DNA of 64,000 bases from Mayamaea pseudoterrestris (GCA_027923505.1 BROI01000004.1:930001-994000), one strand, 5' to 3'. Shown: positions 20,577 through 30,820, counted from the stretch's first letter. The notes: generated from the letters alone by a model not told the origin. Made by a program: numbers and translations.

Positions 20577-21674
20577 CTACATGAACCCCCGCCGACTGCG
20601 AAACGAATCATGCTTGTTGGATGTTCGTGGCTGCTGCGCCACGGCAGCCGCATCCGCTTCCTGAACGACTCGAAACTTGTCCACGTATAATTGGCAGGCA
20701 TCCACCGCGTGACATAGGGCCGCCAAGTGTTCCACCAAACAGTTCAACGTAGTTGTTGCAGCCGCAGTTGTAGTGATAAAATCATCTCCTTGACTTTTTG
20801 ATTGCGCCAATGGACCCATATGCAGCAACACTGACTGTATGTTGCGAAGCAACGAAAAGGGAGGAGCTGCTGTTGTGGCATTCTCAACGTGCTCCGTCTG
20901 CACCTGCTCCAAAAATGCTTCCAGCATCATGATTCGTTCCTGAATGGCTTGCAGCGAGTGCGACAGCTCGGTCACATGATGCTGGAAGCGACGGTCGGGT
21001 GGTTGCAAGACGGACAGTGTAATTCCAGCTGCCACTTGCTGATGCGGCTGGTCGCGCATGACGCGCTCCACGGCGATGCGCTCCGCATCGGCCGTGTCGA
21101 GGTGCCAATGCTCGCAGGCTTGCAACACGGTGCCGTTGCATAGTTGGTAGAGCGTAAACGGCAAGTCGTCGTCGTCCTTCTTGGTGTGTTCCTCTTTTGG
21201 AGCTGCTGAATCGTTTAAAACTGCCGCCTTCTTCTTGTCTGCATTTGCGGCAGCTGCTTCCAAGACGCAGTAGACGAAGTGTAACGCCTGGTAATGTTGC
21301 TGCAGCTTGATGGTCAACTCCAAGTCCGTCTTGGTTGGTTCCGCGTTGCTATTGACAACGCGATACCATCCCACCACGTGCAAGTCTGGATAAACGGCTT
21401 GGTGCAGCGACACTTGCGTTTTGGCTGTTTCCGATGCGTCGGTGGGAATATCGTCAGCGTCATTGATTTGTAAACAATATTGATTACTGCATTCTTGAAG
21501 CCTTCCAAACAGTAGCCCAACGACTGGATCCGACCGTGTCAGCGGAGAACCACCGAGGGAAATGCGCGTGTACTGGTCGCTCATGTTCACAATGGCGAGC
21601 GGATGAATGGAAATTTTCATCGCGTCATTAAGCGTAGCAGCAGGAGGAGGATCAATTTCCATGCTAGTAGTCAT
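20577..21674 (-). CDS. CSN6: COP9 signalosome subunit 6
   Basis: Single exon, 365 residues, starting at the ATG ending at 21674 (MTTSMEID). The MPN domain begins HPLAIVNMSDQYTR, the CSN6 signature, and includes VVGLLFGRL and VVGWYRV. The catalytic JAMM histidines of CSN5 are absent, as expected for the inactive MPN-minus subunit. A C-terminal helical region (LSHSLQAIQERIMMLEAFLEQV) fits the part that bundles with the other subunits. CSN6 pairs with CSN5 in the deneddylase that removes NEDD8 from cullins. eIF3f is the closest alternative, but the HPL block and the helical tail favour CSN6. Confidence 0.88.
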   Translation of the reverse strand: MTTSMEIDPPPAATLNDAMKISIHPLAIVNMSDQYTRISLGGSPLTRSDPVVGLLFGRLQECSNQYCLQINDADDIPTDASETAKTQVSLHQAVYPDLHVVGWYRVVNSNAEPTKTDLELTIKLQQHYQALHFVYCVLEAAAANADKKKAAVLNDSAAPKEEHTKKDDDDLPFTLYQLCNGTVLQACEHWHLDTADAERIAVERVMRDQPHQQVAAGITLSVLQPPDRRFQHHVTELSHSLQAIQERIMMLEAFLEQVQTEHVENATTAAPPFSLLRNIQSVLLHMGPLAQSKSQGDDFITTTAAATTTLNCLVEHLAALCHAVDACQLYVDKFRVVQEADAAAVAQQPRTSNKHDSFRSRRGFM

Positions 21675-22067
21675 GGTTATGATGTACAAGAAAGGACAGG
21701 GAGAGAATAATGATAGAGAAGAAGCGAAACAGATCCTTTGTTTGGTTGCAGCGCGGCGTTCGTGAAAAGACACAAGTAAGAACCGTTACGACACATTCGC
21801 GGAAGCTATCCATGCAACAAGTCATCCATGCGCTGCTTCGTCACAATGGCGGTCCTCCGTCGCGAGACGCAAACGCTTGGACAATTTTGGCGAGCATTCA
21901 ACAGCAGCTAGTTGCTTAAGAGGCTCGACGAGTCTCGGTGCAGTCCAAGAAGCGGCGAAGCAGACAGCAGTGACGTGACAACATTTGCTTTGAACGAGCT
22001 ATCAACAGCTTTCTTTGACGAAACCCTTTACATTTCAACACTATTACACTCTCATATATATTGCAAC
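21675..22067. promoter_or_regulatory. Shared divergent promoter region, 393 bp
   Basis: It separates the starts of the CSN6 gene (minus) and the palmitoyltransferase gene (plus). A CATATATATTG run just before the plus-strand ATG may be part of the leader. No repeats. Confidence 0.35.
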
Positions 22068-23342
22068 ATGGGACGATCCAAAGTTTGTGGAATTGGAACA
22101 TCATTTGACGCAAAACACTGGCTGTCGCTCGATCCATGCGGCTTTTTCGGAATATCACTCAGTTGGGGCGTTCACTTATATGCCCTCGTCACAATCTTTT
22201 TATTGCTGCTCAGCAACTCCAACGTTTCACTCGTCTTGTTTGCCTTTGGATACTTGCCGTGCAGCGTACTGGCCATGATTTCGCTATACATGGCGTCAAC
22301 GACGAATCCAGGAGCCGTTCCCATGGGTGCGCGACCGCTCGTCACGGTGCGGCCGTCACAATCAGCAGCAACATCCAATGGCGGCTCGCACGCTTCCGCT
22401 TCATCGTCACGCAATCGGCCAATGCGACGCTGCCACAAGTGCAACGACAATTTTAAACCGGCGCGAGCGCACCACGACAGTGTCACGGGACGATGCATCG
22501 TCAAGTTTGATCACTACTGCCCCTGGGTCAACAATAGCATTGGAGCGCTCAACCACAAGTTCTTTTGCCTGTTTTTATTTTATACAGCCGTTTGCTGCCT
22601 GATGAGTCTTTTTCTGCTGGCCATGCGGGCGTATCAGTGCAGTAATCTAGTGCCGGAACATGCGGAACAAGTGGCATCGCATGGTGCCGCCGACTCGGTT
22701 TCGCAAGCTGACCGCGTCACACCCGACGAGCGTCTGTTGCTGGCGACTTTGGGACTGTCACCACCAAACCATTTGCTATACGCCGAGTGCAGCCACTTTT
22801 ACGACAATTACTATATTTGGGCGCTGGCCGGATCCAGTATCTTATTCTTTCTGTTTACGAGTGTCATGAGTTGCGAGCAGCTGGATGCAATTGCCACGGG
22901 GCGGAGCAAGATTGCTCGCATGAAGGTGGGTGTCGGACAAGGGGGTACCGAGTACGTTTGCGTCAGTGAGGAATTCAACGAAATGTTTGGAGGCGACTCG
23001 CCCAAGCCAAGTTGGCACTGGTATCTGCCAATGCAAGTGGTCTTTCCGCGGGGCATGAAAAAGGTGGTTTTGGGTTATGACTGGGATGAAACGTTTGACG
23101 CTGCTCCGTATCGAGACGCTGATGATGAGGAGGAGGATGAAAGCAGCAGTCAGCAGCTTGACGATGATAATGACGAGGAAAGCGGTCTGCAAATGACGGC
23201 TGCCTTGTCGTTGCCGCAGCAACCAAGGAGAAAAAGCATGGGATCAAGAGAGACATCCACAGGCTCGGTGCATAGCTTGTCGGCTGACGGACTGAATCGA
23301 AGAAGGCATGATTCTGGAGACAGTCGCCTGCAGATTGTTTGA
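22068..23342 (+). CDS. DHHC-family protein S-palmitoyltransferase with DHYC motif
   Basis: Single exon, 424 residues, starting at CAACATGG. Four membrane segments flank the catalytic loop: about residues 28-48, 51-75, 168-192 and 243-265. The loop reads RRCHKCNDNFKPARAHHD, then GRCIVKFDHYCPWVNNS, with ALNHKFF after it. The catalytic Cys is present, but the second His of DHHC is Tyr. Several zinc-binding Cys of the usual loop are replaced (H-D in place of H-C, T-G-R-C in place of C-x-x-C, N-N-S in place of G-N-C). The acidic, Ser-rich C-terminal tail is probably disordered. It should acylate Cys of membrane-associated proteins. Yeast Akr1 also uses DHYC, so activity is plausible. Confidence 0.86.
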   Translation: MGRSKVCGIGTSFDAKHWLSLDPCGFFGISLSWGVHLYALVTIFLLLLSNSNVSLVLFAFGYLPCSVLAMISLYMASTTNPGAVPMGARPLVTVRPSQSAATSNGGSHASASSSRNRPMRRCHKCNDNFKPARAHHDSVTGRCIVKFDHYCPWVNNSIGALNHKFFCLFLFYTAVCCLMSLFLLAMRAYQCSNLVPEHAEQVASHGAADSVSQADRVTPDERLLLATLGLSPPNHLLYAECSHFYDNYYIWALAGSSILFFLFTSVMSCEQLDAIATGRSKIARMKVGVGQGGTEYVCVSEEFNEMFGGDSPKPSWHWYLPMQVVFPRGMKKVVLGYDWDETFDAAPYRDADDEEEDESSSQQLDDDNDEESGLQMTAALSLPQQPRRKSMGSRETSTGSVHSLSADGLNRRRHDSGDSRLQIV

Positions 23343-23501
23343 GCGCGAACGATCAATTTTGTGAGTAGTGAGTGTGGCAATGACTACTAAGTAACTAGAT
23401 GTACACGAGTTCAAGAGTAAAATATCCTTAGATTGACGAATAGCTATGCTATTAGGTGACCTTCTTCGTCGACGAGCAAGAAGTACATGACGAGCCTGCG
23501 C

Positions 23502-25704
23502 CTAGGGCTCAACAGCAGTAGCATGACTTTGCGCAACGGCAATGGTCGATTCCGTTTCTTCCTCGTTCATGTCCACGTCATCTTCCGCAACATTGTCAAT
23601 AATCTTGGGGCGACTATGAGCACTGCGGCTGAGGGACGCATCCTTGTCGCGCTTGGGGTAAGCCAAGGCGTACAAGAGATCCAAGTGCTTGGACGACTGC
23701 TGCGACAACTGTCCAGGAGTTGGAAGCGAGCGCATGACTTCATCGCGCGTGCGACGAGTCACCGTTCTGGTGACCATTCCAGTTGCGCCGTCCGTCACGC
23801 AAACGTCACCCTCGGTGCTTCCAATCGAGCGGTCATCAGCTTCATCCTCCTCGTCCTGCTGAGACCCTGTGGCTCCCGAGCGACGAACGGCCCGAAGCAA
23901 GCGGCGGTTCCACTTGTTGACCACTTTCATAGAAATCATGGATCGGCCAAGGCGAAACTGGACTGGCTGTGAAGCCGTCAGCATTAATGGTCGTCGCAGA
24001 TACAAGTAGGAGCCATTGGACGACCCCGCATCCGTAAAGATAAACTCCCCATTCTTAAACTTGATCGATGCATGACGCGCCGAGACGGTGCGATAATCAA
24101 GCACCATGTCCGAACCAGACGAACGACCAAGTAAAAGCGGCCTCGTCGAGTTGCGGCCGTCCGGCTTGAGCAAGGTGCTAAACGACAGCTGGAAGCGCGT
24201 GTTAAAGAGACGCTGTGCCATTTCGTGCTTCGTTGCGACAAGGAGCGACACATAGGGCGGCTCTAACGATGACTTGAATAGCTTGACCTGACGCCCGTCG
24301 CTCAATTTAAAGTCCGACTTGAACGTGCTCTTGCAGACCGAGCACGTTGCGTCGACCGACGAAAGAAAGCAAATCTGATTGTCCGCTTCCGCAGTGTGCC
24401 ACTTGCGAAGACATTCCACGTGAACGTATTTGGTATCACCACTGCACTTGCATGGGGCTGCGAATAACAATGAAAGGTTACAAGTCATGGTTAGCCACGT
24501 GTTGCGATTGGAAGAGGCAAAAAACCATGGCATCTCAAATACTTACTAATCATGGGATTGGTCTCCGAATCTTCCTCGTCAAAACACATGTAGCAGACCG
24601 GATTGTCTCCCTCATGATGCAAATGCGCCGTCGGCGGTGACTTCTCCTTGCGCTCGCGGTGGCCACCCTCATCCTCCATGGAATCATCCGAGTTCTCTCC
24701 ATCAGTCTCCTGCAGATCCAAAAAGCCGCCATTGGAGTTGGTCGTATCCTTCATAATCTTTTGAATCTTTTCCTCCGACAAGACATGATTCTCGACCCCG
24801 TCATGCGTCTCAATGACTACAACGCCAACGCTTCCAACCCGCAAAAAGTCTCCAACTTGCAGAGTATGCGTGGCCGGCGGATGCTTGCGGTCCCCCAGCA
24901 ACCGACACGTTCCAGAGTGACGACTAAAGGCTTCCGGCGCCGGAACGACCCAAAAGTTTTTGGTATGCGTCGTCACCAAGAGCTGACAGGCTCGCGTGTC
25001 GCTCAGCTCGTAGCGCTGCACCTTGCGTCCAATGTGCATGGCATACTCGGCGCCAAGGTCCACCGATGGAGCGCGGTTGCGTCCACTGCCCTGAATGAGG
25101 CAGCCTTCCGGTTTGATGGTAAAGCCAGTGTACTTCTTCTTGCCGCTCTGACTATTGTTGCAAGGGTAAACCCGGACTTCGACCTGTATAATTTTATGTG
25201 ATTATTAGTAAGTGTCACTGGAGAATCATTATGCTCGCACACCAAACCCTCTCGTTTTTACGCCATACATACCTGGGTATCCAGTCTCGAATTGATTTCC
25301 GACGCTGGATTGATGCAGCGCACTGGAGACGGATGGTCGCGTTGCTGCGGCGGACGTCCTCGTGGCGACTCCTTGCCAGCAGCCGCCGCCGCCGCCTCCT
25401 CCTCAAGTGAAAGGTCGGCCAAGTCGCGGCTCAAACGATTGTTATGGTCGACGTTTGCGTCATACTCTCTCGTTCTCGCGACAGACTCGGCATTGCTCAT
25501 GCTTGCATCAATGGCAGGAAATTCATCCTCTCGTACGTTGAAACCATCCGCCGCCGCAACGTCGTCTTGGGCTAAATGGCCCTCCTCCTCCTCCACCTCC
25601 ATCTCGTCTGGCATTTCCTCGCTCAATTGCGCGGCAGGCGCAGGAATCATTGCTGGCGACTGCGATTCACTGCTGGCGTTGGGACTACTACTCGACTCCG
25701 TCAT
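23502..25704 (-). CDS. FHA-RINGv-FHA protein (probable E3 ubiquitin ligase)
   Basis: Three exons, complement(join(23502..24457,24547..25183,25273..25704)), 674 residues; introns of 89 bp each. Exon 1 encodes an acidic Ala/Glu-rich disordered region. Exon 2 holds an FHA-like domain (about residues 190-270, HIGRKVQRYEL to RVGSVGVVVI) and the first half of a RING-CH finger (CYMCFDEE). Exon 3 completes the finger (PCKCSGDTKYVHVECLRKW, then CSVC) and adds a clear second FHA domain at about residues 465-530 (LLGRSSGSDMVL, SARHASIKF, SSNGSYL). The splice joining NPMI-T-PCKC restores the C4HC3 spacing exactly. The layout suggests phosphothreonine-guided ubiquitination. Confidence 0.86.
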
Positions 25705-26204
25705 GCTGCTGCTGCAATGAGGGCATTCGTATAGTATTTTGGTGAGAAATGTTCAGTCCAGCTAAAAATTGGCCCGACCCAGACTTTCCGGCAAACCAGC
25801 GGCTGCCAATGCACTTTAATTTCATGTGCAAGCCGATTGACCCTTTCTTTCAAATTATGATGTGAACAATTACATACCTGCAACGATCAATATCCGTATA
25901 CTATTACAAGAGATGAACTGTGTCAACTTTTGAAACAGACGACAGCGGCTCCAACGCCGGGATGACTGGCGGTTGCCTTGGAGTCGCAACGATCGCTCTC
26001 ACGTTGAAAAAGACCGCTGGGAGGATTATATACTTAGAGGTACCTGTTGTTCGCGTAGTGTTGCTACGAGGCGCGTCACTGGATGCGGGGTTACATGATG
26101 ACGTCGACAAAGCCGAAACGGCTTCGTTTCTCTCGCGTTTTCACAAGGACGAATGACGACTCCACCTTCCGCGCGTGCGTCCATCCGCTCGACTCGACTC
26201 GCTC
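25705..26204. promoter_or_regulatory. Shared divergent promoter region with a possible 5'UTR intron
   Basis: Separates the FHA-RINGv-FHA gene (minus) and the ArgRS gene (plus). On the minus strand a GTATGT at 25873-25878 and a pyrimidine-poor TTGCAG ending at 25712, ten bases before the start codon, could bound a 5'UTR intron of about 167 bp. This is a guess from splice-site shape only. A 78-codon plus frame at 25920 starts with GTG and is not supported. Confidence 0.3.
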
Positions 26205-28376
26205 ATGAGTGCATCGTCAACGAAGCAGAGCCAGCGGGACCACAAAAGTCTAGCAAGAAAGCAGAAAAGTCACTTAGCTGAAAGCATGTTGGGAAGGAAT
26301 TGCAGCAATTTACTTTTCATGACAATGGCGCTTGGACTCGTTCACTGTCGAACCGCTGTTTCCGCCTTTGGATTACGTACATCACGTTTTTCTCGTCGTT
26401 GTTTGCCTCGACGACAGTTGGCCACCAAGTCACCCGTCGAAACGTTCTCCTTAAAAGGAATCGAATGGTTGCAGGAAACGGTTGTGGAAACGCTCAATGA
26501 ACTGTATGATCCAAACCAAGTGGCCAAGGCGAATCTTCTGAAGAAGAACAAAAAGCAACAAAGTAACGACGAAACAACGAGCCAAGCTGCTACATTAACG
26601 ACTACTCCTGAGTTACCTTCTTTACAATCCTTTACCAAGCAGCAAGCCATGGTGACTCCTGCCACGAAACCAGAATTTGGCGACTACCAAGTCAACGCCG
26701 CCATGGGCTTGGCCAAGGCGCTCCAATTGTCGCCTCGAACCTGCGCGCAACAGATTGTGGCGGCGCTGCAACCAAAGATCACCGGGTACATGATGGATCC
26801 AGAGATTGCGGGTCCTGGCTTTGTCAATCTGAGATTCAAGCAAGACTACTTGACGAGAGCCGTGGCCAGCATGGCGCAAAATGCGCATGGACGCGTCGGA
26901 GTGCCAATCACGAAGCAACGACTAACAATTGTCGTTGACTATTCCTCACCCAACATTGCCAAGGAGATGCATGTTGGTCACTTGCGGTCAACAATTATTG
27001 GAGATACCTTGGCCAACGTGTTGGAGTTTGTCGGACATGACGTTGTGCGTGTCAATCACGTTGGCGACTGGGGCACGCAGTTTGGCATGCTGGTGGAGCA
27101 TTTACGAGACGAGTATCCTGCCGCTTTAAACAAGGAAACTTCACAAGACGTTGACTTGGGTGACTTGGTGCAACTGTACAAGGCGGCCAAGAAACGGTTC
27201 GATGTAAATGCCGACTTTAAAGTACGAGCGCGCGAAGCCGTGGTCAAGCTGCAGGCGGGTGCATCCGAGGAGCGGGCGGCGTGGGAGTCGCTGTGTTTGG
27301 CCAGTCAAAAGGAGTATGAACAAATTTACGAGCAACTCAACGTCAACAAGGGTTTGCAGGTGCGGGGTGAGTCGTTTTACAATCCATTTCTGCAGGGCGT
27401 TGTGGACGATTTAAAGAAGCAGGGACTGGCGGTCGAAAGTGACGGTGCCACTGTCGTCTATTTGGACGGCTACTCAAACAAGGATGGAGAACCATTGCCA
27501 GTCATTGTTCAAAAGACGGATGGTGGCTACAACTACGCCACGACAGACCTTGCGGCCATTCGTCATCGAACGCTCATGCCCAAGGCAGAGTCGGGTGAAA
27601 AAGCCCAGCGAGTCCTGTATGTGACGGACGCTGGACAAGGCCAGCATTTTGACATGGTGTTCAAGTGTGCGCAGCTGGCTGGTTTCTGTGCCCCGGACGC
27701 ATCGCTCGAGCATGTCCCGTTTGGCCTCGTGCAGGGTGAGGACGGAAAGAAGTTTGCAACTCGATCCGGCGAGACGGTCAAGCTGAAGGATCTTTTGAAC
27801 GAAGCTGTTCGCATCGCGGGTGAAGACATGAGATCTCGATATGAGAATACCGCAGATAGCAATTTTCTGGAGCGATTAGACTCGGTGGCCCAGATTGTTG
27901 GAATTGGAGCAGTCAAGTACGCCGACTTGAGCATGAACCGCGAGTCAAACTATCGATTTAGCTATGCACGCATGCTCAGCTTGAATGGCAACACTGCACC
28001 ATACATGCTGTACGCATACGCACGCATTTGCGGCATTATACGAAAGGCGACTGGGCAAGACGATTCAAAACCCATTGTTTGGCCAGAAGCGTCGGAAATA
28101 ATCGTATCCCACGAATCGGAGATAGATCTTGCTCGCAATCTAGTTCGACTGCCCGATATCATTGCAGACGTAGAGAAGGACCTGTACCCGAATCGGATGT
28201 GTGATTACTTATTTGAGACTTCTCAAAAGTTTAATCAGTTTTACGAAAATTGTTCCGTCAAGAATGCGGCCACGCCAGAGTTGAGGGACAGTCGACTTTC
28301 GCTCTGCGTTGCAACGGCAGCAACCATCCGAATGTTGATGAACTTGCTTGGACTAGAAGTCGTTGAAAAGTTATAA
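26205..28376 (+). CDS. Arginyl-tRNA synthetase, plastid-targeted
   Basis: Single exon, 723 residues from the first ATG. Class I ArgRS landmarks are present. They are the N-terminal additional domain (GDYQVNAAMGLAK), SPNIAKEMHVGHLRS with the HIGH-type HVGH at about residues 256-259, VNHVGDWGTQFGML, and the KMSK-equivalent region KKFATRSGETVKL. The anticodon-binding helical C-terminus follows. A second ATG at 26286 gives MLGRNCSNLLFMTMALGLV ending in VSA-FGLRTSRF. That is a signal peptide, an ASAFAP-type cleavage site and an Arg/Ser-rich transit peptide, so the protein enters the plastid. Translation from 26205 would hide the signal peptide behind 27 hydrophilic residues, so alternative starts could give dual targeting. 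The usual VPERM C-terminus is VVEKL here. Confidence 0.9.
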   Translation: MSASSTKQSQRDHKSLARKQKSHLAESMLGRNCSNLLFMTMALGLVHCRTAVSAFGLRTSRFSRRCLPRRQLATKSPVETFSLKGIEWLQETVVETLNELYDPNQVAKANLLKKNKKQQSNDETTSQAATLTTTPELPSLQSFTKQQAMVTPATKPEFGDYQVNAAMGLAKALQLSPRTCAQQIVAALQPKITGYMMDPEIAGPGFVNLRFKQDYLTRAVASMAQNAHGRVGVPITKQRLTIVVDYSSPNIAKEMHVGHLRSTIIGDTLANVLEFVGHDVVRVNHVGDWGTQFGMLVEHLRDEYPAALNKETSQDVDLGDLVQLYKAAKKRFDVNADFKVRAREAVVKLQAGASEERAAWESLCLASQKEYEQIYEQLNVNKGLQVRGESFYNPFLQGVVDDLKKQGLAVESDGATVVYLDGYSNKDGEPLPVIVQKTDGGYNYATTDLAAIRHRTLMPKAESGEKAQRVLYVTDAGQGQHFDMVFKCAQLAGFCAPDASLEHVPFGLVQGEDGKKFATRSGETVKLKDLLNEAVRIAGEDMRSRYENTADSNFLERLDSVAQIVGIGAVKYADLSMNRESNYRFSYARMLSLNGNTAPYMLYAYARICGIIRKATGQDDSKPIVWPEASEIIVSHESEIDLARNLVRLPDIIADVEKDLYPNRMCDYLFETSQKFNQFYENCSVKNAATPELRDSRLSLCVATAATIRMLMNLLGLEVVEKL

Positions 28377-28505
28377 CGTACATTTACTATTGTATTAACA
28401 GGTACTTTTAAACGAAGTTTGATTAGCGCAAGTTCCACCAGAGTGAGCAACCAAGACAACATAGACTCCTCGTCCATCCTCGCCACATACACCTATCCTG
28501 TGCAT

Positions 28506-29483
28506 CTAACCTGGAATAATCAATCGCTTCTTCTTCATTGCTTGCTCCACTACGTAGTCGGCTTTTCCCTTATTCATCGTTTGCGCCAAATACTCGAGAC
28601 AATCCTCGTTCAATGTCTCGTCCAAATCCTTGGTTGGATTGCAAACCAGCACCGCCGCGCCTTCAAGCTCGGCTTTTCCAACGATGATACTACAAAAGTA
28701 TCGTCCAACCGACGCCTTGGCCTTGGCCAGTTCCTTCATGGCTGCTGGAAACGAGTAGCGTTGTCGATGGTCGCGAATCAGTGGAATGACCATGACAATG
28801 CAGCAATCCGGTTTTCGCTCCAACAACCCATCGACCAATTCCTTGGCGTAGTAGAAGTCGTTATCCTCATTGTACGGCGGGTCAATCAAAATGATATGCT
28901 GTCGATTGGATACTTCGTCGCGAGGAATGTAAAAGTCAATTGACGCTGGATCGTACGCGCTAATTTTGCGAAAGTCGGCATCCTCGTACAAGCCTTCCAC
29001 GTCGTCAACATTGACATCCGAGAGTCGATGAACGTCATTGTCCTGCATGAGTTCTCGGCTAAACAAGGCTGTTCCAGGGACAGTTTCGTTGCCAAACTCG
29101 GCGCGAAGTTTGTTGAGAAGAGCCACATACTTTTTGGTTGGAGCTGGAACGTTGGGTGCGTTGTTCTTTTCAACCATCTTGCCGGCGCCCTTGTAATATT
29201 CCTCTTTGACTCCATCGTGGACTCCCTGTGGAAATTATTGGATGTTTTAACCAAGAAAAGGTGAGAAATATTGCTGCTGTCGAATCATCGGTGCGATGAA
29301 CCTGCACTGTGACGACAACGACATCGTTTGACGACTTACCGGCCCGGAATGAGTCTCTACCAAAGTAACACCCTCGGGATGTTCGGCTTGGAAGGCTTTG
29401 ACAACGGAAATGTAGACGACATTCTTCAAGACGTCCATAAAGTTACCTGGAACATGCTCGTGCACGTAATTTGTTTCGGGCAT
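28506..29483 (-). CDS. RlmJ-family 23S rRNA (adenine-N6) methyltransferase-like protein
   Basis: Two exons, complement(join(28506..29225,29340..29483)), 287 residues; the 114-bp intron joins ETHSGP to GVHDGVKEEY. RlmJ landmarks: an N-terminal GNFMDVLKN block (bacterial GNHADVLKH), ETHSGPG (bacterial DTHAGAG, AdoMet-binding), and IILIDPPYNED, the DPPY-type catalytic motif of N6-adenine methyltransferases. The total length matches the ~280 residues of bacterial RlmJ. E. coli RlmJ methylates A2030 of 23S rRNA. No signal or transit peptide is visible, so the compartment is unclear. The family is mainly bacterial, so descent from an organelle genome or by horizontal transfer is likely. The intron shows it is a settled nuclear gene. 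Confidence 0.82.
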
Positions 29484-29839
29484 GGTGATGCTGGAGATAG
29501 GTGGCTGGTTGCTGATGGCTGATGGGGGATTGGGGATCACTGATTAAGTACGTTGACAATCGCAACGACGATAGCTTCAAAATAAGGTCTTTCTTTCACT
29601 TTAGATCGCTCACTCGTTATAATGGAGACAAGACGAGAGGCAAGGTCGTGTGTAATGAGCAAGGACATGATGTTGATCTTGCCGCAAGATCATCAATGAC
29701 CCTCGCGCGAGAACTGTGACCGGATGTCAGTGTACCGGTGTGACAGTATCTGTATAGCGGTGTGACAAGAGCCGGTACTCGAAGGACGACCACGACTTTT
29801 TTCTTTGGATCATTGTCCTCGTCGACAAGCTAACTTGCA
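29484..29839. promoter_or_regulatory. Shared divergent promoter region with a short direct repeat
   Basis: Separates the RlmJ-like (minus) and BCD1 (plus) genes. A CGGTGTGACA decamer occurs twice, at about 29736-29745 and 29758-29767, 22 bp apart, upstream of the BCD1 start. It may be a protein-binding site; no function is known. Confidence 0.35.
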
Positions 29840-30820
29840 ATGAACATGGTCCAAACAGACGCTGCTACGACAGCTATAACTTGTCAAGAATGCAATAAAG
29901 ACACTGCCGTCTATGCTTGTCCTCGTTGTCGACGACGAACTTGTTCGCTGGCTTGCTGTCAGTCGCACAAGGTTCGACAAAATTGCAACGGCAAGCGTGA
30001 CCTGACAGCCTTCGCTCCACTCTCGCGCATGACGGATGCGACAATACAAAGTGACTATCACTTTTTGGAGAGTGTTTTGGGGACCTTGGAGTCCGGGAGG
30101 AAGCTGGTGCAGCAGCATGGAGATTATGCAACTAGCAGTAGCAGAAGCTACAATCATAAGCGTCAACGAGTCGAGCCATCAGCTCCAACTCTTCCACCGG
30201 CATGGCTCTTGGAAAACTCGGAAATACGGCAGCAGCAATCGCAATCGTCAAACATGAACGCCAAGCAGAGACACTTTGTGCAGCAAGCAGCACATCGAGG
30301 CGTCTCAGTGCTGGTGCAGCCGTCTTTCATGCAGCGGCACCAGCAGAACAAGTCACATGTCACCAAGCAAGGAGACTTGTATTGGACGATTGAATGGCGG
30401 ATATATAATAAGGCTTGCGAGAATAATGTTCATGAATCGCCAGAAACGAGTCTAACATGCCATACTCTGGTCAAAGACACGACATTGATGCAGGATGCGT
30501 TCGAACAATGTATGACGGCACTGAATGGCAATGCATCGTCATTGTCCTCATCCCTATCCAAAGACGACTTGTCCTCTTTTCGTTTGCTGCTCAAGCGAAT
30601 TCCATGTCCCGCCAATCAACCACTTTACAGCGAGCTCTCTCGAACAGTTTCTGTTGCCACTTGCTTGCAGGATCGAACCGTCATTGAGTATCCAACGATT
30701 GACGTTGTCCATACAGATTGCTTGAATGACTTTCCTTTGCTCCTGCAGCACATGGATACGGATCGTATGACAATAGGGAATGATGAGTCGGAAGAGACGA
30801 TGAAAGCGGTCGCAAATTAA
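29840..30820 (+). CDS. BCD1: Box C/D snoRNA assembly protein BCD1 (HIT zinc finger)
   Basis: Single exon, 326 residues. An HIT zinc finger lies at residues 15-50: CQECNKD, YACPRCRRRTCSLAC, then H and C. It is followed directly by the conserved acidic/aromatic helix (SDYHFLESV). The C-terminal domain includes the LLLKRIPCPANQPLY block and the following DRTVIEYPTIDVV strand typical of BCD1/ZNHIT6. In yeast and human BCD1 stabilises box C/D snoRNPs during ribosome biogenesis, working with Rvb1/2 and NUFIP. The middle region is Ser/Gln-rich. It probably acts in the nucleus. Confidence 0.87.
   Translation: MNMVQTDAATTAITCQECNKDTAVYACPRCRRRTCSLACCQSHKVRQNCNGKRDLTAFAPLSRMTDATIQSDYHFLESVLGTLESGRKLVQQHGDYATSSSRSYNHKRQRVEPSAPTLPPAWLLENSEIRQQQSQSSNMNAKQRHFVQQAAHRGVSVLVQPSFMQRHQQNKSHVTKQGDLYWTIEWRIYNKACENNVHESPETSLTCHTLVKDTTLMQDAFEQCMTALNGNASSLSSSLSKDDLSSFRLLLKRIPCPANQPLYSELSRTVSVATCLQDRTVIEYPTIDVVHTDCLNDFPLLLQHMDTDRMTIGNDESEETMKAVAN

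Noticed and set aside
25920-26156. 78-codon plus-strand frame in the FHA-RINGv/ArgRS interval
   Set aside because: Starts with GTG, no family, and lies in a promoter interval.
28506-29483. Bacterial contamination as source of the RlmJ-like gene
   Set aside because: The frame contains a typical GT-AG intron and is flanked at close range by ordinary nuclear genes.
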